5,371 bases of DNA from an uncultured Actinoplanes sp. (lineage in GTDB: Bacteria; Actinomycetota; Actinomycetes; Mycobacteriales; Micromonosporaceae). The translations under genes and the position numbers were made by a program. Below, piece by piece: positions 4,846 to 5,371 of this stretch. The notes below the pieces were generated by a model. That model ran no database searches. It had not been told where the DNA came from and worked only from the letters and a program-made list of their open reading frames with translations. Numbering within the stretch: the first letter of the stretch is position 1; the number at the start of each line of letters is the position of its first letter. Location: the NCBI GenBank assembly GCA_934667465.1, contig CAKUMG010000492.1, positions 1 through 5,371 on the forward strand, given 5' to 3'.

Positions 4846-4874
4846 TTGACTTGCCTGGGCAACTCAGAAACACT
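4846..4874 (+). promoter_or_regulatory. Probable promoter of the oxidoreductase gene
   Basis: TTGACT (4846-4851) matches the -35 consensus at 5 of 6 bases. After 17 bases AACACT (4869-4874) is a weak -10 (3 of 6). The expected start near 4881 leaves a leader of about 37 bases with a good ribosome site. Operator copy 2 fills the spacer and overlaps the -35; copy 3 begins at about +1, so bound repressor would block both polymerase entry and escape. Confidence 0.5.
4849..4864. promoter_or_regulatory. MarR operator, copy 2 (ACTTGCCTGGGCAACT)
   Basis: Identical in sequence and orientation to copy 1, 36 bp away centre to centre. It overlaps the TTGACT -35 element of the oxidoreductase promoter. 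With copy 3 it makes a perfect 16-bp inverted repeat separated by 17 bases. Confidence 0.8.
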
Positions 4875-4881
4875 CGATCTC

Positions 4882-4897
4882 AGTTGCCCAGGCAAGT
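4882..4897. promoter_or_regulatory. MarR operator, copy 3, inverted (AGTTGCCCAGGCAAGT)
   Basis: Exact reverse complement of copies 1 and 2, 33 bp from copy 2 centre to centre, and 8 bases upstream of the ribosome site of the oxidoreductase gene. Because the core is palindromic, the inversion only changes the central two bases and the flanks. Confidence 0.8.
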
Positions 4898-4905
4898 GAG
4901 ATTCC

Positions 4906-4911
4906 GAGGAG
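4906..4911 (+). promoter_or_regulatory. Ribosome binding site of the oxidoreductase gene (GAGGAG)
   Basis: GAGGAG lies 6 bases before the GTG at 4918. It supports that GTG over the in-frame ATG at 4927. Confidence 0.75.
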
Positions 4912-4917
4912 AGCGCC

Positions 4918-5371
4918 GTGAAGGCCATGCGTTACCACGAGTTCGGCGGCACCGAGGTCCTGCGCCGGGAGGAGGTCGAGCGCCCGATTCCCGGCCCCGG
5001 TCAGGTGCTGATCAAGGTGGCGGCCACCTCGTTCAACCCGGTCGACGACCACATCCGGCTCGGCGTGCTCGCCGAGGCCATCCCCACCGCTCTGCCGATC
5101 ACCCCGGGCCTGGACGTCGCCGGCACCATCGCCGAGGTGGGCGAGGGCGTCGCCGGCCTCCGGGCGGGCGACGAGGTCATCGCCATGTTCCCGCTGGACC
5201 AGCACGGCGGGGCCGCCGAGTACGCGGTCGTGGCGGCCGACCTGGCCACCGCCGCGCCCCGCAGCATCGCGCTGACCGACGCCGCCGCCCTGCCACTGTC
5301 CGGGCTGGCCGCGCGTCAGGCCGCCGTCGAGCTCGCCGGCATCCGGGCCGGCCAGACCGTGCTGGTCATCG
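4918..5371 (+). CDS. Quinone-oxidoreductase-like MDR-family NADPH-dependent reductase, partial (3' end beyond window)
   Basis: The first 151 residues of a medium-chain dehydrogenase/reductase of the zinc-independent quinone reductase group (usual length about 310-330) are visible. They cover the GroES-like catalytic domain: MKAMRYHEFGG start, PGPGQVLIKVAATSFNPVD (25-43), PGLDVAGTIAEVGEGV (63-78), AGDEV (83-87) and GGAAEYAVV (97-105). The start of the nucleotide-binding domain follows (AGIRAGQTVLVI, 140-151). The glycine-rich NADPH loop lies beyond the edge. No cysteine appears and the GHE zinc motif of alcohol dehydrogenases is absent, so a metal-free NADPH-dependent reduction of quinones or other unsaturated carbonyls is expected; the substrate is not determined. 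The start is GTG at 4918 with GAGGAG 6 bases upstream. The gene is divergent from the MarR repressor and almost surely its main target, induced by its own toxic substrate or a related compound. Confidence 0.93.
   Translation, partial: MKAMRYHEFGGTEVLRREEVERPIPGPGQVLIKVAATSFNPVDDHIRLGVLAEAIPTALPITPGLDVAGTIAEVGEGVAGLRAGDEVIAMFPLDQHGGAAEYAVVAADLATAAPRSIALTDAAALPLSGLAARQAAVELAGIRAGQTVLVI

Noticed and set aside
4849..4897. Operators 2 and 3 as a transcription terminator or attenuator hairpin
   Set aside because: They are perfect inverted repeats, but the predicted transcript starts near 4881, so the left arm would not be transcribed. No U-tract follows, and the third identical copy is better explained as protein-binding sites.
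4171..4899. A 242-codon plus-strand frame antisense to the MarR gene, ending in repeated TCLGNS-like units
   Set aside because: The repeated peptide is only the translation of the operator palindromes; the rest mirrors the MarR gene.

Overview
The window is a very GC-rich, densely packed stretch of seven protein-coding genes, two of them cut by the window edges. GC-rich third codon positions, GTG starts, 3-bp gaps or 4-bp overlaps between genes, and long spurious antisense reading frames all point to an actinobacterium. The style fits Streptomyces or Micromonosporaceae, but the genus cannot be fixed from sequence alone. No RNA gene, insertion sequence, CRISPR array, attachment site or origin was recognised.

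Left block (1-2271, minus strand): a three-gene sugar ABC importer operon of the xylose/ribose (CUT2) type, read from right to left. It encodes a XylF/ChvE-like lipoprotein binding protein (1180-2271), a single-domain ATPase (400-1176) and a permease cut off by the left edge (1-403). The first two genes are 3 bp apart and the last two overlap by 4 bp (GTGA), so the three are almost certainly co-transcribed and translationally coupled. The 193-bp leader (2272-2464) holds two related palindromic operator-like sites flanking a possible promoter, plus a duplicated 12-mer.

Middle block (2465-4289): a tandem two-domain VOC/glyoxalase-like protein (minus strand) is divergent from a HAD-superfamily-like protein (plus strand) whose motifs II-IV look degenerate. 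Only 28 bp separate their start codons. The HAD gene runs tail-to-tail into a small conserved protein (minus strand, DUF6582-like with a Rho-N/SAP-like C-terminal segment); the two overlap by 12 bp.

Right block (4290-5371): a MarR-family repressor gene (minus strand) is divergent from a zinc-independent quinone-oxidoreductase-like MDR gene (plus strand, cut by the right edge). The 117-bp region between them carries three identical copies of a 16-bp palindrome, TTGCC-N2-GGCAA flanked by AC and CT, in two orientations. They are placed to cover both promoters. This is a self-contained autoregulated repressor/reductase switch, probably for quinones or other electrophiles, and is the clearest regulatory structure in the window.

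Nothing here is plainly a new kind of system. The points most worth following are the three-operator switch with a probably leaderless marR, the HAD-like protein lacking several catalytic residues, and the paired operator-like sites before the sugar transporter.
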